From the NCBI GenBank assembly GCA_013368315.1, contig JAACJM010000270.1:1-64000 (forward strand): a DNA stretch of 64,000 bases. The letters run 5' to 3'. The notes under the pieces were generated by a model. That model saw nothing but the letters and a program-made list of their open reading frames with translations. It did not search any database and had not been told where the DNA came from. Source of the stretch: Tetrapyrgos nigripes (Eukaryota > Basidiomycota > Agaricomycetes > Agaricales > Campanellaceae). The position numbers were made by a program, and so were the translations under genes. Shown here piece after piece: positions 44,833 to 55,499 of this stretch; positions within the stretch are counted from its first letter, which is position 1; the number at the start of each line of letters is the position of its first letter.

Positions 44833-46934
44833 TTCCGAGAATTTCCTTGGCAAATGGATTCTGGCTTGGAAATATTCCACCTCAGTTACAGTGCTTAAAT
44901 TTTGTTGAGAAATTACTTGTTCAAAAGGTACGGACCAATTGTTGTTTTGTACGTGTGTCTTCAGGTATGAGAAAGATGATTTCTCATGTCATAGCCTTTG
45001 ACTCACCAGTTATGAAAGTTTATGATGTTCTGCCTCCACCACCAGAAGATCTTGACGAAGTTTTGGCAATAATGTTTACTGGACCTTGCAAACCTACAGA
45101 AAAAGACTATAAACGAACTCCAATGCTTGTTAGACGTAAACAAGTGTTTGAAGCTTTAATTTGGCTTCGATTGAACCATCCTGCATATGAAGATGTAAAA
45201 ATCTCGATGGACAATCTCAATAAGTATCCTGAGGATACACCACCAGTCACTGTAGCGTTTAAAGAGATGCAGTCAGAAGGTAACAGAATACCTGAAGCTA
45301 CAAGTATTCATGACAATGAATTAGAAATTGGAACTGAGCTAGGCAGCGTTCCATTTGTAGTGCATGGGATCACAGGTGAACAGCTGCAGAATACTTCTGT
45401 GGAGCTCCAGAAAGCTAAGGCTTTAGCTTATTTAAAATCACAAGGTAAGTTTCTTGCTGTTGGACATAGTGAGAAAAGCTCTACTATGTTCAACAATCCC
45501 CTGTTGTATCCCTCCATTTTCCCCTGGCTTTTCCCTTATGGCATGGGTAGTATTGGCATGACCACACTTAAATCATTTTCTGAAAAAAGTCACAAAAAAT
45601 ACTTTATGAACTATCATGATCAGAGATTCCAGAGTGATCCATTGTTTAGCTTTGTAGCTTTTAGCCATGAACAAGTCAAAAAGACTACAAGTAATGGCTT
45701 TGCACTCACACAAAAAGAAAGCTTCTCTGCAATTGCAGATTGTATTTTAAACTTGAATCCACATGTATTGAACACTTTGATAGACAAACTGAGCAAAGGT
45801 GGAATAGTACGGCCTGAAACAGAAGAAGAGAAATTGTGCTATGAGGTTATTCAAGATCTGGACCACGTAGGTGGTACAGTTAAAGGATCTATGTCCAGTA
45901 AAAAATTCTTGCGAACTGAGCTCTGGTCTCTAATCTCATACCTTGGGGCTCCATCTTGGTATATTACTTTTGCACCATCTGACCTAACTCATCCTTTGTG
46001 TTTGTATTATGCTATCTCTGATGAGACTTTTGACCTGAATCTTAATCTTCCTAATGATGAAAGAACTAGGAAAATTATTAATAATCCTGTTGCTGGTGCC
46101 AAGTTCTTTGATTTTATGGTTCAGATGTTTATCAAGCATATATTAGGAGTTGACACTGACCATGATGGTGTTTTTGGAAAAACTTCGGGCTATTTTGGCA
46201 CCATTGAACAGCAAGGAAGATTGACTCTCCATCTTCATATGCTTCTCTGGATTGCAAACAGCCTGTCTCCACAACAGATCAGAGATGCTATATTAAAAAA
46301 TGAAAATGATTTCCAAAGAAGAATAGTTGAGTACTTAGGATCTGTTCATTGTGGAGATTTCATGACTGGCACTCAGGAAGAAGTTGAACAAAATCTTCAA
46401 ACTGCCTCAGGAAATGAAGATTATGTTAATCCCTTGTACTCTTTGCCTCAGTGTCCTCCAATAGAGTGTTTATGTACCAGCACTGAAAACTGTGAGCCAT
46501 GTCAGGCCTGGACTGCCAAATATCAGCAAGAAGTGGACGATATTCTAAGCCGAACTCATATACACAAATGCAAATCTACCTTAACCAAGCAAGGAACAAG
46601 AAAGGTAGGCAAAGATTACCTAGGTTGTCTTGACAATAAATTTGGCACTTGCAAAGCCAGGTTTCCACGAGAAACATTTCCAACAACACAGGTTGATACT
46701 GAGACTGGTGCCCTGAGAATGAAAAAGACAGAAGCTTGGATTAACACCTATAACCAAACAGTCACATATCTACTCAGATGTAACTCAGATGTCTCTTCAT
46801 TGCTATCAGGCACAGCAATCAAGGCTGTTGTCTTATATGTGACTGAGTATATTACAAAATGGAATCTGAACACTCATGTGATTTTTGAAGTTATTCGTAC
46901 AATTCTACAAAGGAATGCCGAGATGCTGACTGGA
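44833..46934 (+). pseudogene. Helitron Rep (HUH endonuclease) domain
   Basis: Nicks and transfers the element strand. Reads SLANGFWLGNIPPQL, VRVSSGMRKM, then the Helitron-like N domain (YPSIFPWLFPYGMGS; LGAPSWYITFAPSD), motif 2 LHLHMLLW (HUH, about 46225-46250) and motif 3 YVTEYITK with two Tyr and the Lys (about 46838-46861). The key residues are present. Near 46935 (ACTGGAAGGCAAG) one base is missing and the frame moves to ARKIITQIFNLLTVKMELGA. Confidence 0.85.
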
Positions 46935-47390
46935 AGGCAAGAAAAATTATTACACAAATTTTCAACTTATTGACAGTCAAGATGGAGCTAGGGGCACCAA
47001 TGATTGCTTTGTATCTTCTAGATAAACCAGATCATTACACAAGTCATGAGTTCAAATCATTTTACTGGAAAGACTTTGTCAGTGAAGCTCGTAGATTTTG
47101 GCAGGAACCAGATCAGCTGCAGGTTGAAAATAAAAATCATGAAAAAGTAGTTGTGATCCAACATAATGGTAAGTTAGTAGGCTTTTCCTCAGTTTTTGAT
47201 TATATATACCGTCCAGAAGCTTTAAGCGAGATGACATTATATGAATGGGTATGCCAATGTGAACATGTCAAACTGGCAGCAAATAAAAGAGATGTCAATG
47301 ACCCTGATGATGAGATCTCAGAACGCTATGATAGTAGTAGTGAAGACTCATCTTTCTCTGATGAAGAAGATACATATAGACCTCAAAAAA
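46935..47390 (+). pseudogene. Helitron Rep-helicase linker
   Basis: Continues ARKIITQIFNLLTVKMELGA, then YLLDKPDHYTSHEFKSFYW and an acidic end (SSEDSSFSDEEDTYRPQKK). This conserved block links Rep and helicase in Helitrons. An A8 run at 47385-47392 is one A short of the frame needed to read SLANKPLTKNV, giving a stop at 47413. Confidence 0.8.
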
Positions 47391-50300
47391 AAGTTTGGCA
47401 AATAAACCTTTGACAAAGAACGTGCTGCCAAAGAAAGGACATCCTTTTGTGCATGAACATCCCTTAGCTAGCACCCATTACTTGCGCATTCATGATAAGA
47501 GAAATATTGTACCTAATTTCATAGGACCTTCACTACCGAGAAGGAATAAGGGTGACAGGGAATACTACTGTTCAGTCATGTTGACATTTTTCAAACCGTG
47601 GAGAACTGGAAAAGATCTCAAGGAGAAAAAGGAGACTTGGGATAGTGCATTCCTTGACTATCAATTTTCTGCTCAACAAAAATTCTTGATGGATAATTTT
47701 GAACTTCGATTTGAATGTTTAGATTCGAGAGATGACTACCATGCACAGAGAAAGGCACAGAGTCTAGGAATTGATCCTTCAAAGCTTGAGCCTGACTTTG
47801 ATGATGGAATTCATTTTGATCCATTTAAATGTTCAGATGACAGTCTAGGTGTTCGGGAACGACGCAGGCAGTTAGACATGCAAGAGATGACAGATTTACT
47901 GGCCAATACGGGATGGACAAATGCAAAGTGTGATTTGAAAAGCCATATACCAGCTTCTTTTGATTATCCTTCAATGAGTCCAGCTGCATGGAGGTTGGAA
48001 ATTGCAAAAATGAAGTCAAATGTGATAACAAATAAACTGAAGGAAAACAAAGACCAGCAATACAACTTTCCTAATAAATATCCTGACCAGGTAGAAGTCC
48101 TTGATCAACATATGCTTGAAGAGAAACTTCGAAGCAATCAGACTCAAAAACTTATAGATGATTTATGTCTTGAATTTAGTTTGAATCTAGAGCAAGAACG
48201 GGCGTTTCGTATTGTTGCAAACCATGCAGTTAGTTCTATTTCAGACCAGTTAAAGATGTATATAGGTGGCATGGCAGGTACTGGTAAAAGTCAAGTGCTG
48301 AAAACTCTGAGAGAATTTTTCAAGAGAAGGCTTCAGAGCCAATGCATGATAGTAGTTGCACCAACTGGCACAGCAGCTGCTTTGCTTCAAGGTTCCACTT
48401 ATCACTCTGTGTTTGGTATTAATTCATCAGAGGAAGGCGAGTTTTGGAAGATGTCTGCATCACAGATTTGTTCCAGACTTAGTGGAGTAGATTATGTATT
48501 TTTAGATGAAGTTTCAATGCTTTCTTGTAAAGACATGTATAAAATCAGTGCTAAAATTGCTTCTGCCTTGAATCGCCCTCTGCTTCCATTTGGTGGCATG
48601 AACATGATATTTGCTGGTGATTTTGCTCAATTGCCTCCAGCTATGGGTGGTGAAAATGTATCACTGTATAGCCATACCATAGGAACCAGTTCATCAGACC
48701 AACATGCTAGTATTGGGAAATATTTATGGCATCAAATCAACACTGTAGTGCTCCTGAGAAAAAACTGTCGGCAGACCGGAAGTTCTATCAGAGATGTAAA
48801 ATTTCGTCAAGCTTTAGAAAATATGAGATATAAACAGTGCACTGCAGAGGATATTACTTTGTTGCGGTCTTTGATCTCAGATCCTTCCAATGAATCTCGT
48901 TCTATTGATAACCCTCGTTTCCGGAACACTTCAATTATTTTGACTTACAATAAACATAAAGACGTAGCTAATGAACTAGGAACTAAACGGTTTGCAGCAG
49001 AGACTGGTCAAATGCTTGCACACTTTTTCTCTGAAGATGAGGAAGTTGTTTTTGATGAACTTCCCTCAAAAACTCATGATCGAAAACGTAAACGGAGAAA
49101 GGCTACAAAGCACAAAATCAATGATGAAGTACAGCAGCAGCTCTGGAAACAGTCACCTTCTACCAACAATATGCAGATTCCTGCAACTCTATCTTTATGC
49201 AAAGGACTACCTGTAATGATCCGCTTCAATGGCGCAACTGAGCTCTGTATAACCAAGGGTCAAGAAGGCACTGTTCATGGCTGGCAAGCTGGTAAAGGAA
49301 GGCATGGTCAACTAGTTCTCAAAGTGCTATATGTTAAATTGGAAAAGCCCTCAACAGATGTCCAGTTCAAAGACCTTCCTCTCAATGTTGTTCCTATTAC
49401 CCCAAATACAAGGCGTATTAACTGTAAACTACCTGATGACCGAATCATTCAGATCTCCCGGACTCAGGTAGAAGTTCTGCCTAACTTTGCAATGACTGAT
49501 TTTGCCTCCCAAGGAAAAACACGAGACCCTAACGTAGTAGATATATATAACAGTCATGATTTCCGAGCCATTTATACTGCGTTATCAAGAAGTTCCAGTG
49601 CAGATGGCACCATAATTCTACAAGGTTTTAATGTTAATCATATTACTGGTGGTGTGAAGGATAAAGGTGGATATCGTCAGGAACTGAGGGAGTTGGAAAT
49701 TCTAAATGATATCACTAAGTTGCGCGAAAATCGCAAATTACCACCTTCAATTATTGGAGACCTCAGAGGATCATTGATACAACAATATAGGTCACACTTT
49801 GGTAAGAGCCATACACCTGATGAGCTTCATGAGAGTCTAGTATGGGACACAAATGAGAAGTTTGAATCCACATTACACAAGGATATTTCATGGAAAATCC
49901 TAGAAAAAGAAAATACACCACCAGTGAAGAAGAAGACCTTAGGAAACTTTGTTCCTATTGAGCACCCTAGTCTACATTCAAGTCCTACTCCTTCAGAAGA
50001 AACTATTCATCCAACATCACATAACTCTGACAGACTTATTGTAACTTGTGATTATCCAACTTTGAAATGGTCTGCAAACAGTTGTGCATATGACTCTGCT
50101 CTCATGCTTCTTTATCATTTGTTCAGAACAGAAAGAGCAGCTTTTCTTGCTGAAAGTGATAATTTCTCCTCAATTTTAATGAATGAGCTTTCAGCCACGT
50201 TCCAGTCAAACTCATCAAACTACGCTGATATCAGAGATCAAATACGAAGAGAGCTTTCTATTCTTGATCCTGATGCTTTTCCTGCTGGGGCCTATGCAGA

Positions 50301-50847
50301 CACAAGTGATGTCTTGCATGAGTTGATGCGTTCAGTCAGTCCCACCACTAAGAGAACAGTTGTCTGCTATAACAGCCACTTCTCACTTCGAGAGAGGACA
50401 CAACACAATCTTCTGTTGACTCGGTCAACTGGTAGTTATCAGTCAACTCAAGATTGTGTGTCTCATTTTGTGGAACCTTGGGCTGATCAATGTCCCTCTT
50501 GCCACTCAGACATGCTTCGAAAATACACATTCCAAAGATTCCCCAAATTTTTCCTAATGTCAATACCTTACGAGTGCGATATGGAGATTCAGAATATCAT
50601 ACATGTGCCTCAAGGAGCTGAGTCAAGACAGTATCACATAAATGGAATTATTTATTTTGGAAATGATCACTTTATCACTAGAATGTTTGATGGTGCCAAT
50701 GAATGGGTCTACGACGGCATTGGAACTGGTATACCGACAAAATTATCTCCAGATTTCCAAGCTCACAGCAACACTCTAGAATTCTTTGCGCATAAGAAGG
50801 CTGTAGTGGTCCTTTATGTCTGTAGTGAAAATGAGAATATAGTTTAA
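47391..50847 (+). pseudogene. Helitron PIF1-like helicase with C-terminal cysteine-peptidase-like domain
   Basis: About 1150 residues open to the stop at 50847. SF1B helicase: Walker A GGMAGTGKSQ (about 48270-48300); APTGTAAALL; FLDEVSM (Walker B, about 48500); FAGDFAQLPPAMG; LRKNCRQ; KGLPVMIRFN; TDFASQGKT; FRAIYTALSRSSS. After about 50040 a further domain: WSANSCAYDSALMLLYHLF with a candidate catalytic Cys, a CPSC-HSDML zinc-like pair near 50490, and YHINGIIYFGNDHFITRMFD with a candidate His. This order resembles ubiquitin-hydrolase (C19) folds. It has no visible frame damage itself; it is called a pseudogene only because the upstream polyprotein is frameshifted. Confidence 0.82.
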
Positions 50848-50927
50848 TTTTTATTGAATAATTAACCGAGGCTGAACCCTGCGGCCTCGTACTCACCATG
50901 CGGAGCGTTGGCCCACACCCCTTTCAT

Positions 50928-51090
50928 TACAATTAGTATTCCAACCATTCGACTGAGGTGAGCTCTGCTTGCGCATTTCTAAGACGAGGTCGGCATCGAA
51001 GTCAGAAAAGAAGTCTGAGATAGCCGAAATAGCCGAAACCGCAGACGCGCTGGCCATGCCAACAGTCCAACGGTTTTGACTAAGAGCCTG
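50928..51090. repeat. Dispersed repeat copy 3
   Basis: TATTCCAAC, GAGGTGAGCTCTGCT(T/C)GCGCAT and GATAGCCGAAACCGCAGACG match 41100-41225 in direct orientation. With that copy it brackets the Helitron. Confidence 0.75.
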
Positions 51091-51331
51091 TTCGGGAGTA
51101 AACCGCGAAATGAAGTTTTGAGGTAGAAGTTTTATGGTAGCTTACGTTTTTTTCACGTGCGAGTGTACTGCCACTGGCTCACCTACCATTTTTGGGCTCG
51201 CTTATCACTACCACTGCCTCAATCATCCAAAATGTTGTTTTACACTGCCTACTTCCTGTGCTTCACCTCGTTCTTTGAATCGTAAGTCATATAAGAGTCC
51301 AGGGGCTCTTCACTGACTGGTAGAGCCTGCC

Positions 51332-51757
51332 ATGTCTGCAGATCCCCCTGGGTATGAGAATATTGCACAAATTATGGCAGCAGCTGCCGCTGTTGTCAAT
51401 ACTGCAGCTCTTGGTGCTGCCCTCTATGTCTCTGACAGCCATGAACACCAACCATACCACAATTCTGCCTTGTCAGGCCTCATTCATGGGGATCCTAGGA
51501 GAATCTATACTGAACTAGGAGTATGTCTCCATATATTTCTCAGTCTAGTCATCACTCTGTGCACAATGGGATACATGGATTCTCAGAAAGGGATCACAGT
51601 TGAGGAGCAGCTGGCAATCTTTCTCTACATGTGTGTCACAGGCCTATCTGTGAGACACACAGGAGAAAGGTTTGAATGGTCTAATGAAACAATTGCCTTG
51701 TCCATAATCTCTTTCTCTGATTTGCCTTCTGTTCTATTACGAAGCCGAATGAAATGA
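51332..51757 (+). pseudogene. PIF/Harbinger-type transposase, N-terminal fragment (DUF8040-like)
   Basis: ATG 51332. After a hydrophobic leader come YHNSALSGLIHGDPRRIYTE, GVCLHIFLSLV, GITVEEQLAIFLYMCVTGLS and TGERFEWSNETIA. This is the helix-rich N-terminal domain before the DDE nuclease of Harbinger-like transposases. The frame ends at 51757 in the dispersed GAATGAAATGAGGCTGAGTTC repeat, so the catalytic domain is absent. Confidence 0.68.
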
Positions 51758-51800
51758 GGCTGAGTTCTTTACATTCCGTTTCTGCATGTGGCAGTGCATA
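51738..51800. repeat. Short dispersed repeat
   Basis: GAATGAAATGAGGCTGAGTTC plus TTTCTGCATG also occurs at about 54100-54150, and in shortened form at 41386-41420. In each case it abuts a truncated feature or a change of sequence type, so it may be a transposon end. Confidence 0.65.
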
Positions 51801-53560
51801 TTCATCCCGTCTCCTCCCATACTGTTGTTTCCAGTTTCCTCCTTGCCAATATCCGCACTTCTATTTCTTAACATGACTAATTATCTTGGCGGCATGTTGT
51901 TGAGGGGATTTTGAGACAAGGATTATAGGAGAATCACCCTGGGTATAATTTGCATGAAACAAACGAGGCGAGGCTCAGCAGCGCTGTACATAAAGTAAAT
52001 ATTGTAGTATATGTAAGCAAGACAAGAAAATGAAAATGGGAGAGGAGGGCAGGTAGCTCGAGAAATGGCTAGTGCTGCTAGACTTGTAAGTAAGAGTGAA
52101 AAGATGAAGCAATATATGATATGTACCCGAGAGACTCATGAGTAGTAAGAGTGAAAAGATGAAGAATGAATAGGACAAGCTCTCGGGGGTATAAGTATGG
52201 GAATACTTGAAACAGGAGAAAGAAACGCGTATGAAGATAAATTAGAAACATGCAGAAGGAAATTGGAGACGTGTACGAGAACTCAAGACAAAACAAATTA
52301 CTGAGATGAAGAGAGAAAGTATACGTGTGTGGGGAATGTGCAATGGACAGTCCTGGGGTCCTGCACGAGAGGTACGGGCCACAGAGGCATATGAGATAAG
52401 CGTGGACAGCCTTGAGGTCCTGTGCGAGAAGTAAATGATAGGGGATGGATGAAGTCCAAGGTGGTACTTACAGCAATGATAAGATCTTTATAAAGTAGCT
52501 TTAAAATACTACCAAACAACATCGTTGTCCAAATATCTTTGCGACTGGTAACAAAAGTTTCCAATCTTAATCTTTCATTTTCGTTGTCTTTTTTCCTGTC
52601 AATCTCTTTGTCTTGTTCTTTTTTGATTGCTTTCCTTTCTCTTTTGCTCTCTTTCATTTTTCGTTATCTTTCTCCCTCTAAATATCTCATCTTGTTCTTC
52701 ATCCATTTGCTTTTTTTTCTTAGTTCTTCTGTTTTCCTCATGATTTCTTCTTCTACGTCTTGTTTTATCTGCTAGCTCCTTTTCTTGTCTTCTCTCCTTT
52801 CCTCATGATTCCTTTGCCTTGCTCTTCTCTGCTCTTTTTTTTTTGACCTTTTAACTTTCAATTCGAGAATTTACATGTAATTGAACCAGCATAGGTATAT
52901 GCTTACAGCCTTGTTTGTTTTATTCTCATCTCAATCTTCTTTGAATCAATCATTCACGAGGCTTGCTTCCCTTATTTCTCTCTTCCCTTCGATTTTGAAT
53001 GAGTTTACTCAAACATATATTCTGGTCTTTTGAATTCTTCAACTCTCTGGTCTGAACTTTACATAACATTCCAGGCCAATGCCAAACAACCGTCTATTTA
53101 GGCTTTTGCAGCAACACTGATCTCACAGTTCACTGCCAGCATGTGTCTCCACATACTTTCTTCATTCTAGTACCTCTTGTATCAGCCAACTTTGGCTTTA
53201 AAGGCTCTATCTCTAGGCACATTCTCTTCCAGAACCAGCATACCTATGCCTGCTCCCAATGAGCCACTGCCAGCCAGGCTACACACTATAAGCCAAAGCC
53301 CAATATGCAGCCCACTTGACAGACTATCGATGGCTCAGCTTTTATTTTCTACCCTTATGCTTGGGATACCTAAGCTTTTCTGGTGCATAGTGTTCTCTCA
53401 TAACCACCAGAAGTCATACCACATATTGAAAAATCCAGGTGATGCCATTCCCCGTTTTACAGGTTTATTTGGTGCCTGCTCCGATTCCTATTTTCTCTCC
53501 TGCGCTCGCAACTTCTCTCTTGCCATTGTCCCTACTAAATAATTTTTTACTCACCTAGGA
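51801..53560. other. Gene-poor, low-complexity region
   Basis: Contains a 19-bp direct repeat TAAGAGTGAAAAGATGAAG (52091 and 52146) and long C/T-rich tracts around 52540-52860. Open frames here are composition artefacts; I see no conserved gene. Confidence 0.4.
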
Positions 53561-53890
53561 TTGTGACACTCTGCCTACAATGCCAGCCTTCCTCAAATTT
53601 CTTGAGGGAGCTCAAAACCTTGAAGAGTTATCCCTTCTACGTGCCAGCCTGCTTCTTCCTGATAAATTCAACCACCCACTGTTTGTCATTCCTGTACTTA
53701 TCAGATAACCATCATCTCAGGATGAGAACAGAATCTCATGAATTATTTTCCTCCCCAACCTTTGCGAACTCAACCTAGGCTTCTTCTCCGAAAAGAGTTA
53801 CATCACTCGCTTACTCTCCCATCTTTCAATTTCCCCAGAAACGAACATATACATGTGCGGAGGCATAAGATCGCAACCTAAACAGCTCCT
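53561..53890 (+). pseudogene. F-box/LRR-like relic
   Basis: A leucine-rich frame, MPAFLKFLEGAQNLEELSLL then RASLLLPDKF, is followed after a stop (about 53706) and a frame change by FFSEKSYITRLLSHLSISPE (about 53780-53840). This spacing resembles the LRR part of mushroom F-box proteins. No F-box is recognised upstream. Weak call. Confidence 0.3.
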
Positions 53891-54125
53891 CAATTTACTT
53901 CACATCTGGCAAATGTGCAAGGTATAACAACATGGTTTTCAACCATCAACCTGAAGTAACAGTGATCCCAAGTCCAATGCAGTGGAGAAATTGCAAAGGT
54001 GCTCAAAGAGGTGTGTACTTCTAAAGTGAGTTACTCGCATATTCAGGATGAATACATAGCTTCAAGGAAACAAGAACCATGTATGATATTCCATTATGAG
54101 GCTGAATGAAATGAGGCTGAGTTCC

Positions 54126-54935
54126 TTACACTCTCTTTCTGCATGAGTGTGCACAGGTTGTGTCCAGAGTGCGTGCAGGTTGTGTCCAGAGTGCGCGCAG
54201 GTTGTGTCCAGAGTGCATGCAGGTTGCATCCAGATTGTGTCCAAGTTGTGTCCAGGGTACACGCAAGTTGTGTCTGGAATGCATGCAGGTTGCATCCAGG
54301 GTGCGTGCAAGTTGTGTCCAGGGTGCATGCAGGTTGTGTCCAGAGTGCACACAAGTTGTGTCAGGAGTGCATGCAGGTTGGGTCCAGAGTGTGTGCAGGT
54401 TGGGTCCAGAGTGTGTGCAGGTTGTGTCCAGAGTGCGTGCAGGTTGCATCCAGGGTGCATGCAGGTTGTGTCCAGAGTGCATGCAGGTTGGGTCCAGAGT
54501 GCGCACAAGTTGCGTCCAGGGTGCATGCAGGTTCTGTCTGGAGTGCGCGCAGGTTGCATCCAGAGTGCGCACAAGTTGTGTCTGGAATGTATGCAGGTTG
54601 TGTCCAGAGTGTGTGCAGGTTGCATGCAGGGTGCATGCAGGTTGTGTCCAGAGTGCACGCATCCGGAGTGCATGCAGGTTGCATCCAGTGTGCACGCAAG
54701 TTGCCTCTGGAGTGCGCGCAGGTTGTGTCCAGAGTGTGCGCAAGTTGCGTCCAGGGTGTGCACAGATTGCATCCAGAGTGTGTGCAGGTTGCGTCTGGAG
54801 TGCGTGCAAGTTGCATCCAGAGTGCACACAAGTTGTGTCTGGAGTGTGCGCAAGTTGTGTCCATGGTGTGTGCAGGTTGCATCCAGAGTGGTGTGCGCAA
54901 GTTGTGTCTGGGGGGAGTGCATGCGGAGTGTGTCC
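54126..54935. repeat. 22-bp minisatellite, about 37 units
   Basis: Units of the form TGTGTCCAGAGTGCATGCAGGT in tandem over about 810 bp with substitutions (TGCATCCAG, TGTCTGGA variants). Because 22 is not a multiple of 3 and the unit lacks stops, several frames stay open across it on both strands; none is a credible protein. Confidence 0.9.
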
Positions 54936-55196
54936 AAGCATCCAGTTTCCTTACTGTCACCTCAATGTGACATATATTTTCCATCAATACATTTAATTTT
55001 TCAGATATATTCTTTCCTTTTTGTTGTAATGTTTCAGTAATCCTGGCTGACTTACCCCAATATTACTGTGACTGAAATGTCACAGTAAGTCTCCTGTAAA
55101 ACATTTGCCATCACTGTAGATTTACTGTATCCTTGAATGTTGTAAATCCTTTGTAATACAGACTTGAATTACTGGAAGATATACTGTGACACCATG

Positions 55197-55490
55197 TCAC
55201 TCTGAAATGTTCCTGCAATCCAACTTGTCTTACAGCAGTCTTACAGCATTCCTCTAAAAATTTCTTCTCTCTGTAATACCTCTCTAATCCAAGGCAGATT
55301 ACTTGTTGAATGGCTTGGTGTAAGGTTGCTGTAATCTCTATGTAGGGCACTGGATCTACAGGGATTTGCCCTCTGAAATGTCCCTGTAATACAACTTGTC
55401 TTACAGCAGTCTTACAGCATTGCTCTGGAAAACTCTTCTCTCTGTAATACCTCTGTAATACAAGGTGGATTACTTATTGAATGACTTGTT
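55197..55490. repeat. ~172-bp tandem duplication
   Basis: CTCTGAAATGT...ACTTGTCTTACAGCAGTCTT, TTCTCTCTGTAATACCTCT and GGATTACTTATTGAATGACTTG occur twice (55197-55320 and 55369-55490). Confidence 0.8.
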
Positions 55491-55499
55491 GTTACGAGG

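Larger units (their letters stand above)
43151..50925 (+). mobile_element. Helitron (Rep-helicase), coding region broken
   Basis: Rolling-circle transposon on plus. Downstream of the helicase stop (50847) is a GC stem CGAGGC...GCCTCG (about 50868-50890) and a motif shared with 39063-39112, probably the 3' terminus, with the next dispersed repeat starting near 50928. The 5' end was not located. The coding region should be one long polyprotein but is cut into four frames by single-base shifts near 44830, 46935 and 47388. A+T-rich compared with neighbours. Confidence 0.8.

Noticed and set aside
52539..53542. Open frames of 78-121 aa
   Set aside because: Low-complexity or motif-free; no support for a gene beyond the weak F-box/LRR relic downstream.
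54062..55040. Long overlapping open frames (208-297 aa) on both strands
   Set aside because: They are translations of the 22-bp minisatellite in different frames; Cys/Val/His-rich periodic sequence, no domain, open only because the unit lacks stops.
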